DNA of 64,000 nucleotides from Xiphophorus maculatus (GCF_002775205.1 NC_036456.1:25641850-25705849), one strand, 5' to 3'; positions 11,809 through 25,616 are shown, counted from the first letter of the stretch. Notes: a model not told the origin generated them from the letters alone. A program made the numbers and translations.

Positions 11809-14560
11809 GACCTATATATATATACTGTATATATATATATATGTAGATAGATAGATATAAAAATTCCCTTGTCACCCACCGCGGGTGGTTCTTATCCTCT
11901 GAGCTCGGGTCCTCTACCAGAGGCCTGGGAGCTTGAGGGTTCTGCGCAGTATCTTGGCTGTGCCAAGGACTGCACATTTCTGGACTGAGATGTCTGATGT
12001 TGTTCCTGGGATCTGTTGTAGCCATTGGTCCAGTTTGGGGGTGACTGCCCCGAGGGCCCCGATGACCACAGGCACCACTGTGGTCTTCACCTTCCAGGCC
12101 CTCTCCAGTTCCTCCCTGAGGCCCTGGTATTTCTCTAGTTTCTCGTGCTCCTTTTTCCTGATGTTGCAGTCGCTTGGTATTGCTACATCTACCACAACGG
12201 CTTTCCTCTGTTGTTTATCCACTACGACAATGTCTGGTTGGTTCGCCATTACCATTTTGTCTGTCTGGATCTGGAAGTCCCACAGGATCTTAGCTCTGGC
12301 GTTCTCCGCCACCTTTGGGGGTGTTTCCCACTTTGATCTCGGGGTTTCCAGTCTATATGCCTGCAACTTGGTTATGTCGTTCCATGTACGCTTTCCCTGC
12401 CAGTATCTTGCACCCTGCTGTTATGTGCTGGACTGTCTCAGGGGCCTCCTTGCACAACCTACACCTTGGGTCTTGTCTGGTGTGGTATATCTGGGCCTCT
12501 ATTGCTCAGGTGTTTAGGGCCTGTTCCTGGGCGGCCAGGATGAGGGCCTCTGTGCTGTCCTTGAGTCCAGCTTTTTCCAGCCATTGGTAGGATTTACTGA
12601 TATCAGCCACTTGGGTTATTTGCTGGTGGTACATCCCGTGTAGGGGCTTGTCCTCCCATGATGGTATCTCTGGCACCTCAACCTCCGTTCCCTGTTGTCT
12701 GAGACATTCACTGAGCACATTGTCTGTTGAGGTTTTGTCCCTGATGTATTTATGGATCTTAGTTGTTTCGTCCTGGACTGTGGTTCTCACACTCACTAGT
12801 CCTCTGCCTCCTTCCTTGCGGCTCGTGTACAGTCTCAGGGTGCTGGATTTGGGATGGAACCCTCCATGCATTGTTAGTAGTTTTCTAGTCTTAATATCCG
12901 TGGCTTTTATCTCCTCCTTTGGCCAGCTAATTATTCCAGCAGGGTATCTGATTACTGGCAGGGCATAGCTGTTTATCGCACGGATTTTGTTCTTGCCATT
13001 GAGCTGGCTTCTCAAGACTTGCCTTATTCGTTGGAGGTATTTAGCTGTGGCTCCTTTCCTTGTGACCTCATCGAGGTTGCCATTTGCTTGTGGTATACCT
13101 AGGTACTTGTAACTGTCCTCTATGTCTGCTATTGTTCCTTCTGGGAGTGAGACCCCTTCTGTGCGGATGACCTTCCCCCTCTTGGTGATCAGCCGACCAC
13201 ACTTCTCTAGTCCGAATGACATCCCAATGTCCGTGCTGTAGATCCTGGTGGTGTGGATCAGTGAGTCGATGTCTCGCTCACTCTTGGCATACAGCTTGAT
13301 GTCATCCATGTAGAGAAGGTGACTGATGTTGGCCCCATTTTTGAGTCAGTATCCATAGCCAGTCTTGTTGATGATTTGGCTGAGGGGGTTCAGGCCTATG
13401 CAGAACAGTAGCGGGGACAGAGCATCTCCTTGGTATATGCCACATTTGATGGACACTTGTGCAAGTGGTTTGCAGTTGGCTTCAAGGGTGGTTTTCCACA
13501 GCCTCATCGAGTTTGCAATGAAGGCTCTCATGTTATACATCTCTAAGCATTCAATGATCCAAGTATGCGGCATTGAGTCATAGGCTTTCTTGTAATCAAT
13601 CCAAGCACAGGTTGGTGTGTCGGGTTTTGCAGTCTCGGGCAACTGTGCGGTCTACGAGGAGTTGGTGTTTGGCTCCTCTGCTATTTACACCGATACCTTT
13701 CTGTGCCGTGCTCATGTGTTTATCCATGTGTTTGCTTATCTTGGCCTCTATGATGCCTGACATGAGCTTCCATGTTGTGGAGAGGCAGGTTATTGGTCGG
13801 TAGTTGGGTGGGACTGGACCCTTTGATGGATCCTTTGATGGATGATCCTTCTGGATTAGGATTGTCCGCCCTTCAGTTAACCATTCAGGGTGAGTCCCAC
13901 TTTGTAGCAGCTGGTTCATTTGGCCTGCCAGTCGCTCATGGAGGGCAGTGAGTTTCTTTAGTCAGTAGGCATGGATCATGTCAGGCCCTGGTGCTGTCCA
14001 GTTTTTCATACCTGAGACTCTTTCTTGGACGTCTGTCACAGTGATGGTTACCAAGACTTGATGGTTACCAAGGCTTCCTCAGGGAGGTTAGTATGGTCCT
14101 CTCGTAGAGAGATCAACCACTGTGCATTGCTGTTGTGGGACGCCTCCCTTTCCCATATGCCTTTCCAGTATTGTTCAGTCTCCAGCCTTGGTGGGTCTAC
14201 TCTGTTGTTATTACCCTGCCATTGAGAGTACACCTTAGCTGGTTGAGTGGAGAAGAGCCGGTTAATCCTTCTGGATTCATTCTCCCTTGTGTATCTCTTT
14301 AGGCGGCTGGCCAAGGCTTGGAGCCTTGTAGTTAAGTCCCCACAGTTCTGACATCCAGGTTCCTCCTTTTTGCCGTAGCATTTGTGTTGTATCTCGTCAA
14401 TCTCAAGTTGTGATAGCAGTTGCCGTTTGCGGATGTTGGAACACTGAGCTACTAGTTGTTTAGCGCTTAGTGTTGACTGGGGATGTCGAAGTAACCATTC
14501 CTTCACCAGTCTTTGCATGTAACCTCTCTGATTAGGGTTACTTGAGTAGTAGCAATTGTG
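11809..14560 (-). mobile_element. R4/Rex6-like LINE, nearly complete but broken
   Basis: Minus-strand LINE in several frames. Segments: 14518-14048 (N-terminal), 13919-13596, 13642-13346 and 13309-12506 (reverse transcriptase: IDYKKAYDSMPH, IYQGDALSPLLF, YMDDIKLY), a Cys-His motif region near 12440-12480, and 12366-11914 (restriction-enzyme-like endonuclease: PDIVVVDKQQ ... VDVAIPSD). The order RT, CCHC, PD-(D/E)XK-type endonuclease is that of the R4/Dong clade; Rex6 is the fish member. Stops and frameshifts near 13345, 13640 and 13930-14040 break it. The 3' UTR (11875-11935) is GC-rich and foldable, and next to it is a TA/TAGA microsatellite. Confidence 0.85.
11812..11860. repeat. TA/TAGA microsatellite at the R4 3' end
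   Basis: Runs of ta followed by tagatagatagata directly at the 3' terminus of the R4 LINE. It may be either the target or a product of insertion. Confidence 0.85.
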
Positions 14561-14767
14561 TGTGGCAGCTGAAGGAGCAACAGCTTGTCCTGCTCTCTCC
14601 CGTTTTTACTGATAACTTTGCCTGAGCTATTTTAAAGTGACAGTTTTTATAGTTATATTCACATTTTCAACATCATAACTGGATTACTACAAACCTAAGG
14701 ACTGGGGGATTTTCTTACTTTTATTTTTACCTTACTTTTCTTCATCTCCAAGTTGAATCAGGACAAA

Positions 14768-16171
14768 ATGCCTCCGGCCGACCCCAAGGACATTAGCAGT
14801 ATTATACAACGACTTCAGTCTATAGAAATGAAGATCAAACAGCTGGAAGTGAACTTTGAAATCAACGCTAACTGTGGAAATCAGACAACTCTTCCTCAAA
14901 TCAACGGAGAGGTTGTACGCCTCGCATCAAGCAGCTCACCCTGGAACACTCTGGGTGCCAAGCCGAAGCAAACGTCTCACACCGCAGATCCGATGAGGCG
15001 ACTGACAGGGAGAACCCCTCACCTTGACGAATCAGCGTGGCCGGCTCTGAGACGAAACCCACCTTCAACCTCAACACCTGCTCCACCAAAGAAAAACAAA
15101 CAACCAGCTGCAACCAAAACGGTTCCACCGACCCCGCTCCCAAGGACAGAGCGACCAGCCCGGGCCTCAAAACATTCTGACTCTGTGGGAATCCCACTGA
15201 AAAACAGATTTTCTGTACTCCAGCCTGAGCCTCTGAGTGAAACCTCGCTTTCAAACACCAACAATGAGGCAAGACCATCACATCCACCCCCTAAAGACAA
15301 AGCGGCTACCAGGAAAACGAAAGGTATGCCAAAAGTGCTTATTGTTGGAGATGAGGCAGTAAATGGAATCAGTCACGTTTGCAATCCCAAGAAAACGAGA
15401 GTGATTTCTTTTCCTGGTGACACTGTATCTGATTTAACTCGTAAAGTTCTTTCGCTAACCACTGATCAGCCAGATATTGAGTCCTTAGTTGTGCATGTTG
15501 GAGCCAACGATGTGGCAAAGCAGAAATCTGAGATTCTGAAAAAGGACTTTAATATTCTACTGAACACTATGGGAAAGTTAAAAATGAAGTTATTTCTCAG
15601 TGGTCCAATTCCATCACCTCAATGGGGAGACGAAAAACACTCCAGGCTGGACATGATAAACAAATGGCTGATTAAAAGCTGCTCTGCCAGCTCAGTGACC
15701 TTCATCGATAACCTCTGGATCTATTGGCAGCGCTTTCACCTCTTTGGAAGAAGTGGACGCAATCTTAATAAACATGGGATAAAGCTGCTCACTGCAAATC
15801 TTTTTCATTTTATCAACAAGGACAACAACGTGATCATCGCTACAGAACAGGCTCAAGGATTTCTGACTAGGAAGAAACCTTATCAGGAACAAACAGTTTC
15901 AAAAGCAGCTGATACATCGACTGGAGGCGGAGCGACTGGTTCCCTTCCTCCTTCTCCCCTCCCTCTCTGCTCACCCACTTATTCACAGGATTCACAAGAT
16001 ACACATGGAGAAATGTCTTCTGGACCGGAGTTTCTTAAATTTACAGATGGAATGAATCAACATGTTGTACTTGGGATGTCACTCCTTAGTGCTCACGTAG
16101 CAGACCTCACTTCATTTAAGCCACCTGACTCTAACGTCCCAGAGGATGTCAGGAAGTGGTGCGGGTGGTGA
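14768..16171 (+). CDS. L2 LINE ORF1: esterase-like protein, C-terminus altered by a MITE
   Basis: I start it at the first ATG (MPPADPKDISS). Residues about 10-30 look like a short coiled coil. A proline-rich, basic linker is followed by an SGNH-esterase-like domain at about residues 190-360 (KVLIVGDEAVNGI, VVHVGANDVAKQKS, LFLSGPIPSP, DNLWIYWQRFHLFGRSGRN). The G-D-(S/E) block, GANDV and the late block resemble the esterase blocks of ORF1 proteins in zebrafish L2-type LINEs. The usual nucleophile serine appears as Glu in GDEA, so activity is doubtful. The last few codons (after 16147) come from an inserted short element. Confidence 0.75.
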   Translation: MPPADPKDISSIIQRLQSIEMKIKQLEVNFEINANCGNQTTLPQINGEVVRLASSSSPWNTLGAKPKQTSHTADPMRRLTGRTPHLDESAWPALRRNPPSTSTPAPPKKNKQPAATKTVPPTPLPRTERPARASKHSDSVGIPLKNRFSVLQPEPLSETSLSNTNNEARPSHPPPKDKAATRKTKGMPKVLIVGDEAVNGISHVCNPKKTRVISFPGDTVSDLTRKVLSLTTDQPDIESLVVHVGANDVAKQKSEILKKDFNILLNTMGKLKMKLFLSGPIPSPQWGDEKHSRLDMINKWLIKSCSASSVTFIDNLWIYWQRFHLFGRSGRNLNKHGIKLLTANLFHFINKDNNVIIATEQAQGFLTRKKPYQEQTVSKAADTSTGGGATGSLPPSPLPLCSPTYSQDSQDTHGEMSSGPEFLKFTDGMNQHVVLGMSLLSAHVADLTSFKPPDSNVPEDVRKWCGW

Positions 16172-16456
16172 GGGTTGGTGAGGCAGAGGCAGCGGACCCA
16201 GGTATGAATAATGATGTTTTTAATGATAACGCACAGTCCAAACAATGAGCAGCAGGCACATGGAAACACTGACAACGAATAGACTAGACATTGACGAGGA
16301 CCCGACGAGGAACAAGGAACACAGGTGGAGTTAAATACATGGGAGGGTAATGACAGAACGAGACACACCTGGGAACAATCAAGGGAAGGACAGGACAACG
16401 AAGAGACGCAAGGACACAAAAAACTCTAAATGAACACAGAAAACACAGATCCTGAC
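16148..16456. mobile_element. 309-bp TIR element at the ORF1 3' end
   Basis: Inverted ends GTCAGGA (16148) and TCCTGAC (ending 16456), flanked by AGAGGAT at 16141-16147 and 16457-16463. This gives a 7-bp TSD, or 8 bp if the preceding C is counted, hAT-like. No ORF. It changes the last codons of the L2 ORF1. Confidence 0.8.
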
Positions 16457-16523
16457 AGAGGATCCATCACTCTGCGTTTCTGAGGTCTGAGGCCGGGGTC
16501 CAGACTTTATCTTTACACCCTTC

Positions 16524-17989
16524 TTGCTCCAGAATGTGTCTGGCCCCTCGGCACTGCAGAACAGGACATTACCTGTCCGGATCACTACAAGAAAATTTAC
16601 AAGAAACAGAAACATAAAATATAGGGGACCTAATTCAAACATCAGACTGTTCCCCTGTCTAAAAGAACCCCAGACTGAGGATTTCTTGGCCTCCAAGTCA
16701 CTTAAACTAGCTCTTTTAAATACCAGATCTCTCTGTGCTAAAGCTCTATTAATTAATGATTTCATCACTGAGCATAATATCGATGTTATGTTTCTGACAG
16801 AAACATGGTTGAATGATAATAATGAATCGATCGTACTAATTGAATCTGCGCCTCCTAAGTACAATTTCTTCAATGAGAATAGAAAACACAAAAAAGGAGG
16901 AGGCGTGGCTTCAATATTTAAGAATACCATAAATTGTAGTAAAATCTCTTTGGGTCACTTCACCTCTTTTGAGTATCTTGGAATTGAGGTTAAAGGCCAC
17001 AAACGAACTTTGACTGTAACTCTATACAAAACTCCAACTTTTGTGGAAAATTTCTTTACTGACTTGAATGAACTTCTATCTCTCATATGCATTGATTATG
17101 ATTGTTTAATAATTGTCGGTGATTTCAACATTCATGTTGGCAACCCCCAAGACAGAGGGGCAAAAAAGCTCGCTAATATTTTAGAGACTTTTGGTCTAAC
17201 ACAACATGTCAAACAAGCAACACACACTCAAGAACACACACTGGACCTGGTTATCAGTAAGGGTGTGAATATTTCCAATGTCTCTGTAACTGATGTCACC
17301 CTGTCGGATCACTTCGCTGTTATTTTTGAAAGTTCTTTATCTTTTAACCCACTTGGACAAACAGCAACCATCACAAAACGTTCTCTCACTGAAAACACAG
17401 CAGAAACTTTTAATCAAATCTACTCTTCTTCCTCACCCTTAAGCTGTAATGATGTAGATAAGTTGGTAAATGATTTTCAGTCTAAAGTCTCAGATATTAT
17501 TGACTCCATTGCCCCAGTTAAAATGAAGGTTGTGTCTGGTAAAAAGAAATCTCCATGGAGAAATACACAAACAGTTAGATCTGCAAGACAACTCTGCCGT
17601 AGGGCAGAACGAAAATGGCGTAAAACTCAACTCCACGTTCATTGTGACATATATAAGGAAAGACTACGTAACTATCATTTAACACTAAAACATGCAAGAG
17701 AGGCTTTCTTTGCAGATGTCATAAACAAAAACATTAACAATGCTCGAGCTTTATTTGCAACAGTTGACAGAATCACAAACCCTCCTGTGACGTTACCGCC
17801 TGAATTCCAATGTATTGCCGCCTGCAACCAGTTTTCCAGCTTCTTTTCAGAGAAAATTCAAAAAATCAGAGGATTAATCTGCACATCCACTATAAAGTCA
17901 GTACCAATGCTGAGCCCAAACAAAACAAATACAGGAAAAATGACCCAATTTCAACTACTTAATTATAAAACCCTACAGGACATTATAAG
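16524..17989 (+). pseudogene. L2 LINE ORF2, N-terminal part: AP-endonuclease domain
   Basis: The open frame encodes an apurinic-type endonuclease: ALLNTRSLCAK, VMFLTETWLND (catalytic Glu block), GGGVASIFKN, IIVGDFNIHVG (GDFN block), TLDLVIS and LSDHFAVIFE (SDH block). The start codon is unclear: the frame opens with TTG and the first good ATG is inside the domain. After the SDH block comes a basic linker (SGKKKSPWRNTQTVRSARQL). The frame is interrupted at 17990 by a 2-kb insertion before the reverse transcriptase. Confidence 0.85.
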
Positions 17990-20056
17990 TGTTGTTGCGC
18001 AACACCCCCCCTCCTTTCTCCACTCTCTCACTCTCGTACTTCCTCTTCTGAGAGGGGAGATGTGCTACCAGCTCTCCTTCTAACGGGTTAATTGAGTTTT
18101 CTAAATCTGCTGGGATTTACCCTGTCCAGAACTGAAGTAAACTCTGTTTAAGCTGGTTTCGAGAAACGATTCACCTGATTTTTGACGGCCTACATCCAGG
18201 TGTCCCACCCTTCTTCCCCCTGTGAATTAGCCAGACTGAGCAGCCTACAGCCAACTAGTTTCACAGAGCACACCTGTTAACGGTCGCTCGTTCTCTATTT
18301 TACAACTTGCATTTGTTATTGAACCAGGTAGGTTTTAGTGACTCGGGCGAGTCCCAAGGATGATGTTTTACATTTGGGCTACCAGCAACCTAAAAACATT
18401 TTCCACTTTTTCCTCTCCAGAATCAAACATCACAGCTATTTTACAACTATCAAAGAACTTTAAGGTGACTCATTAACTGAATGTCCACAACATCTTTTAG
18501 ATTTTCTTTATGCTAAATATTTTATTAGTAAAGCATTTTTGCAAGGGTCAGTACAGCTTAATTCAGTAGCAGAAATAATCAAATAAGTAAAATCAGTCAT
18601 CTAGTCTGTCTTTCCCTACTGCTGACACTGAGAACTAAAAAAGGGAACCTTTGAGAGAGACGGACGGAGTTTGGCGTTTCAAACCCCAGACCTGGCCTGA
18701 TGATGAAGAAGGTGCTGCAGCAGGAGGAGGAAGTTGATCGACGAAGGCAGGAATCTCTGTAGGTCTGATGAGCTTCTTCTCCGCATGGATGGTGAGGTCA
18801 CACAGGACTTGGTGCTGGCAGGAAAAAAGGCACCAGTTCTTCTTCTTTGTCTTTGCCTTTGTCTTCATCTTTGTCTTTGGGGTCTGAACCCAGCCGATGA
18901 GAGAAGTGCGATTCGAAGCCACAGGTTGTGGGCCAGACGGGTTGGTCCCCATGCGCAGGACAGTCTCCGACTCTGTGGCCCCGGCTCTTCGTCAGCTGCA
19001 GAGTTCTTTGTCCATCTCTTGGCTCGAAGCTGCCCGGAGGATCCAACCAAAGGTTCCTCTTTTGCACCCACCTTTTATAGGGTTTATCCACCCATTTGGT
19101 GCGTTTGCATTGGCTAGTACTGTTGCTGTGCTTGTTTCATTGGCTGTCTGCTCAGACAGATGATCTCATATCCATCACTGTCTTACAGACATTATGTCCT
19201 AATGTCTGTGCTAATGTCTCAGGGTTGCTCAACCTCCTATGTCCCTTGCCTGCACGACCTTTTCTCTAAATAAGGCGTTGATCATCTCTGTTCTCTTGTT
19301 AGTTCCCCTTTTTCTCCTTAACCTTTCACCTTTCACCTACCATCTACCTCCAACATATCAGTGATGTTTAATTGCAGTTACACCTTCTACACCATTTCAA
19401 GTTCAATGTCAAAATCACATTTATCACATTTATTTTCTTTAGCTTCTCTGATTTATCATTCATTTATAATTTTATAACTTATTAATTACTCTTATTATAA
19501 TCCTAATGTGAGTTATTACAGATGTTTTCTAAAATGAAACCAAGAATAATCCATGATTCTAATTATTTGATACCAAAGTTACAGTTACTTGTTTTTCTTG
19601 TAAGTGTTCCCACAAATGTACGTGTAAATATTATTACAAGTAAACCAATATTAATATAAGTATTTTACTTTGAATCTTATCAAATTACTCAAAATGTTTA
19701 GATTTCATTCTTTAAACTTTCATGCTTTAAAATAAGGAATAGTCTCATTTATTTTTATAAATCTGCAGGCTGGAACTTACTTCCTCTTTTTCCAGGAAAC
19801 CTGCGTTTCCTGTTTAATGACTCTCTCTGACTGACTATGATTTCTTATGATTAGATAGAAAAAAGTAGAATTAAAGCAAAGTTTGCATGAGACAAAAACA
19901 ACACACACAACTAGATTTATTTTATTGACACTTAAGTCTACTGTTGGGCCTAGATGTCACTTGAGTGATTCATTTTAAAGATAACTTTATTTATTATTAC
20001 TGTTAAACTAAAATCTCCAGCATGGGGAAGTGGGATGAGCTCGGATTTTCTTGACA
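17990..20056. mobile_element. 2.07-kb insertion of unknown class splitting the L2 ORF2
   Basis: The boundaries are set by the interrupted LINE frame. The sequence between begins TGTTGTTGCGC, ends CTTGACA and is flanked by TAAG on both sides (17986-17989 and 20057-20060). A TG...CA end with a short TSD suggests an LTR-type element, perhaps a long solo LTR, but no PBS, polypurine tract or coding domain was found. The left end has a pyrimidine-rich run (18001-18045). Several overlapping ORFs of about 100 aa near 18640-19160 lack recognisable motifs. Confidence 0.5.
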
Positions 20057-21546
<1,490 letters not shown>

Positions 21547-21779
21547 AACAGCTGAAACACTGACTTCTTTTAAATCTCAACTAAAAACCCACCTGTTTAG
21601 AATTGTATTTGAAATGTAATCAATTACAAATTTATGGATAGAACTTGACTTAATGCTTTGTTTTGATTATTGATTCTATATTGCATTGTGTTTCTGTGTT
21701 TGTAATGATGTAAAGCACTTTGAAATGTCTTGCTGCTGAAATGTGCTATACAAATAAAATTTGATTGATTGATTGAACA

Positions 21780-22066
21780 GACACTAAGTCACGTTATTGC
21801 TTGGATTTTACGGCGCCACCTTAAAGTCCCTGAACTTCATATTTTAATGACAAAAAGAGAGCAGTGCGACTTGGATGTAACGAGTAACGCGACACTTTTG
21901 TAGAAATGTAGTGAAGTAGAAAGTACAGATACTTACTGTAAAATGTAGTGGAGTAAAAGTAGAAAGTACCCATTATTAAATCTACTTAAGTAAAGTACAG
22001 ATACATGAAAATTGTACTTAAGTACAGTAACGAAGTACTTGTACTTCGTTACTTCCCACCACTGTT
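21780..22066. mobile_element. Right half of a hAT-like element
   Basis: The sequence ends 'gtaacgaagtacttgtacttcgttacttcccaccactg' in two inverted parts, the common fish hAT terminus whose other end would read cagtggtgggaagtaac. No matching left end is found before the L2 element. The right border at 22066 is exactly where A2 intron 4 homology resumes. Confidence 0.6.
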
Positions 22067-22530
22067 CGTGGCTGAACACTCATCACCACATTAACTGTGT
22101 CTTTTATTTTACAGCTGTGGGGAAACTTGCATGCAGTCAGAAGTCACATTGTGAGAGAGTTTCATTTTGTATCGCACTAGGTGGATTCAAAGTATTGATT
22201 CATGAATATATTTTTATATAAAATGTGTTTTGTGAATGTTGTAACTGTTAACTGCTATGGCAGTTGTCTGTTATTTTACTCTTTTGTGTTGTTGGATGTT
22301 ATTGTTGAATGATTTATGGAATAAGAATGTTTTGTTTTGTTTTTGAGGAATTGTTAACTGTTTTATTGTTTAAACTACACGATCACATCTAAAGAAATAA
22401 AAAGTAAAGGATTCAGATCAATACTGGTGGAGCTGTGGGGAAACTTGCATGCAGTTAGAAATCATTACACTGGTTATTCTGGTGCCGTGACCCGGATTAT
22501 GAGTGAAGGCTACACTCATAATGTGTTTCA
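22067..22530 (+). mobile_element. LTR-retroelement remnant in A2 intron 4
   Basis: Same block as 7478-7965, with repeated 'gctgtggggaaacttgcatg' (22116 and 22432) and a 'tggtgccgtgacccggat' site near 22480. Here it directly abuts the half hAT. Confidence 0.4.
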
Positions 22531-23009
22531 TGCAGGGGGGAAAGTAGCTTTGAATTCTTGGCTGTACAATGACTAAAATAAATAATTGTTTTTTGTTCTC
22601 TGTCTCTCTTTGTGTATTTTACAAAGGAAAGTCCAAACAAAAACATATAAAAACGTATCAATGTTTTACTTTTCTGCACACTAAGCATTTCAGCTATTTC
22701 TAAGGCAGAAATTAGAAAATCTTGACGATATGAAAATAAAATAATTGTGAAGGTTAGGCTACTGCCATGTCTGAATGAGTGACATTAACTTGCTGCAGTT
22801 AAATCATAATTTAAAAGTCAGAAAATGTTTTATTTTGATATGGTCACATAATATGCTGCTCTGAATACCCTGGAAATCCCCCTTATCTTCTCACACACAC
22901 ACACACACACATTTATTTCTGTATCTCTGCCGATATTTACTTCCTCTCTTCTACCTGTGAACTTCACAATTTCCTTTCCTGTAACTTGACATCATCATTT
23001 ATTACTCAC

Positions 23010-24281
23010 TGATGAGAGACTGAGGACAGACGGAGGTGTGCAGGTGGAGCACTCATAGTTACTGGGATTGGATCCAAATCTGCATTGAACATGGTCTCCA
23101 TCAGGGTCAAAGGTCAACAAGCTGATATTTTTCTGACAGTTTGAGGGAACTCTGAGAGAACCAGAAAACAAACATAATTACACATAATTACAAGTGAACT
23201 CTGGAGAACAAATGATCAGTTTAAATGTTTTCATTTATACAGAGGAGCTTCAGTATCTTGACTGATTTGTGCTTCAGTGTTTTTCTTCCATCATTTTTAG
23301 GTTCTTAAACTTTTGTTTGAGTATTGTTTCTTTGATAAATTACCAAATGGTTCCTATATTCAATATGTCTAATTTATTCTGTATTTCACAGATTCAAATT
23401 TTTAAAGAGAAATCTTATTTGTAAGTAATTTTTAATGAATTACAAAATCTGGTTTTGTTTCCATGTAACTCTTTGGTCTCTGTTACAGATAAAATTGATT
23501 CACAGTGTTTGGATCTTATTTTTCTTTAAAAGAAAAGAAACTAAATAAACTTCAGAATCAAAATACAGTTTTTGCTCAATCAAAGACATCAAAGGTTTCA
23601 GGTATGTATTATTAACATGATATAAAAACTGAATTACCTCATAACAGGAAGGATGCCGGTCTTTGGTGATGAGTTTGGTCTGTTAATGTCAGATCGTTTT
23701 CTCTCTTCAACAAATATCTGAGCGAGGCCAGATGAAACACCGTTTCTGTTGTTTATCCAATATATTCCAGAATACCACCTTTAATATAAGATATTGGGAA
23801 GATTTCTGATGTTACTAAGTTTCTAAAACACAGAAAACTTTACAGAACAGCAGACCAGAAAACTGACAGGAGGAATTTTAGACTTCTTGGAAAAACAGAA
23901 AATTATTAGATATATTTTTGCATTCAGTCACCCATAGTTGTAATAGTAGAAACTCCGACTGCCCCACCAGGTGTACTCTCTCAGACACCATTCACCGCTG
24001 CTTTCATCAATCTTCTGAGTACAGCCAGAACAAAGCCATGACTCAAGCTCTCCACATGAGCTGTAGCCAAACTTAAAGCGATGCACAGGCTGTAGATTTA
24101 AAGTGAAGAGGCATTCAGTATTTTTCAAAAGGGAAAATAAAAGAAACTTCAGAAAATCTCAACTTACTGTATGAATGTTTCCTTGTACATCTTTAGTGGT
24201 GTGTGTAATCACAACACCAGTATAACCAGCTTCTGTCCAGCTGACCATCATCATCATCACCAGCAGCACAGAGAGAAACAT
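23010..24281 (-). pseudogene. A2: 5' half of an A-type gene (exons 1-4 only)
   Basis: Exons at 24281-24168, 24089-23932, 23778-23638 and 23151-23010 have the same lengths as A1 exons 1-4 (114, 158, 141, 142 nt), intact GT-AG sites and open frames. Motifs present: a [12 protein letters not shown] signal peptide, [32 protein letters not shown] and [13 protein letters not shown]. Homology to A1 intron 4 continues left to 22067 and then stops at transposon sequence; exons 5-12 are absent. The TATA box is intact. It might be transcribed as a truncated or readthrough product, but a complete protein cannot be made from this copy alone. Confidence 0.85.
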
Positions 24282-25240
24282 GATGAACGAATCGGTTCTG
24301 CTAAACAAAGATCAGATCATCAGAAACAGGCGACTTTATACAGTCACTCCTTATTCACTCTGTTTACTGTTGGAAACATGAAAAACTTGTTTAATGGAAT
24401 GTATTTACATAATGAATCAGGAAATGTCAGAAACCTGATTCATAACCATCAGAAAAATATTTTCTAGGAGGTAAAATTTGCTTTGCAGACTGAAAAATAC
24501 TAAATCTATTTTTGCTTCATCTCAATGTTTCTAAATCCTGCAGCACTACCAGGTTAATTATTTATCTCTCCTGGTCGGTTTTTGTGTCTCAGTGAATATT
24601 TAAGATGTTCACAGATCAAAGCTGATCACTACCAGTTCATCACTGGTTTCACCAGATACAAACTTTAATAGCTGCAGACCAGAAGTTTATCTCTGCAGTT
24701 TACACCAATAATATCTGACATATAATCCATGTTATGGTTTTTCTTTGCATGTTTTTAAATATACATTTTTCCAGATGAATTTTAAACTGATACTTAGTTT
24801 GGTGGAAAACCTTCTGCAGTCAATATTTAACTATGAATCTGTAAATAATCAATATTAAAGATATTTATGTATTTAATTTGCTCTTTTGTCTGCTGATTAT
24901 ATAACTCAGTAATTTTAGTCCTTTTTCCTTTTTTGTCCAGACATTTCAATGAACTCGGTGTTCTACATTTCTACGAAACATAGAAAAGTAGAACAACATC
25001 ATGCAAATTGTGTTGAATGATGCTTATAAATATGCACTTCCTTGTTTGTTTACATATTTTTACAGGTGTGTGGAAATCACCTAACTGATGTCCTTTACTT
25101 CCATTTTATGTCCTCAGCTGAATGTCTCTTCTCCTCATTTACTATGTTGAAGTTTGAAAATGTTATTTAGGTTATTAGAGTTTAAATGTGTCTTTCATTC
25201 TTTATCTCTGTAATATGAAGAAATCATTTTGTCTACCTGT
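24282..25240. other. 5' flank of A2, with promoter
   Basis: Closely matches 10845-11808 and 53193-54150. It contains the TATA box at 24333-24340 (TATAAAGT on the minus strand). No gene seen beyond that. Confidence 0.55.
24333..24340 (-). promoter_or_regulatory. TATA box of A2
   Basis: TATAAAGT on the minus strand, 52-59 bp upstream of the A2 ATG (24281), identical in sequence and spacing to A3. Read by analogy to consensus TATA elements. Confidence 0.55.
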
Positions 25241-25616
25241 TACGACTGGCTCAAGGTCATAACAAAAACCATGCAGTGGTTACGGTGTAGAAAATGAATA
25301 TTTATTAAAAACTACAATGATTGTGAATGTCAGTGGCGTAAAGGAAATGCTTGGATGTGTTGGACGTGTTGAGGTGCAAAAACAAAGACAAACTGAAATG
25401 TGCCAGAGGAAGGGAGCTGAGGCCTGGCAGCAGGAGGCAGAGCGGACGCCGGAGGCGACCCAGAAGGTGGAGACGACCAGGTTAAATGTTCTGAGCTCCA
25501 GATTAGCAGATCAGCCAAACATGTAAAGGAGAAGCACAAGACAGACACCAAAAACACCTGGAACCAGTTCATGAGGCCCAGGCCCATAACACTAACCTTC
25601 AACCAGAGTCGGGAAG
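25241..25616. repeat. Duplicated intergenic repeat, also at 54157-54536
   Basis: Starts after 'gttacgactggctcaagg' and is almost identical to 54157-54536 in the matching position upstream of A3. The short ORFs it carries (25317-25526 plus, 25330-25602 minus) are identical in both copies only because the block is duplicated. Class unknown. Confidence 0.6.

Noticed and set aside
11933..12968. Plus-strand ORFs of 91-194 aa
   Set aside because: Antisense of the R4 LINE coding sequence, which carries clear RT and endonuclease motifs on the minus strand.
14901..15300. Minus-strand ORFs of 93-128 aa
   Set aside because: Shadows of the L2 ORF1 on the plus strand.
25317..25602. ORFs conserved at 54237-54522
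   Set aside because: Identical only because the whole block is duplicated; no known motif, and both strands are equally open.
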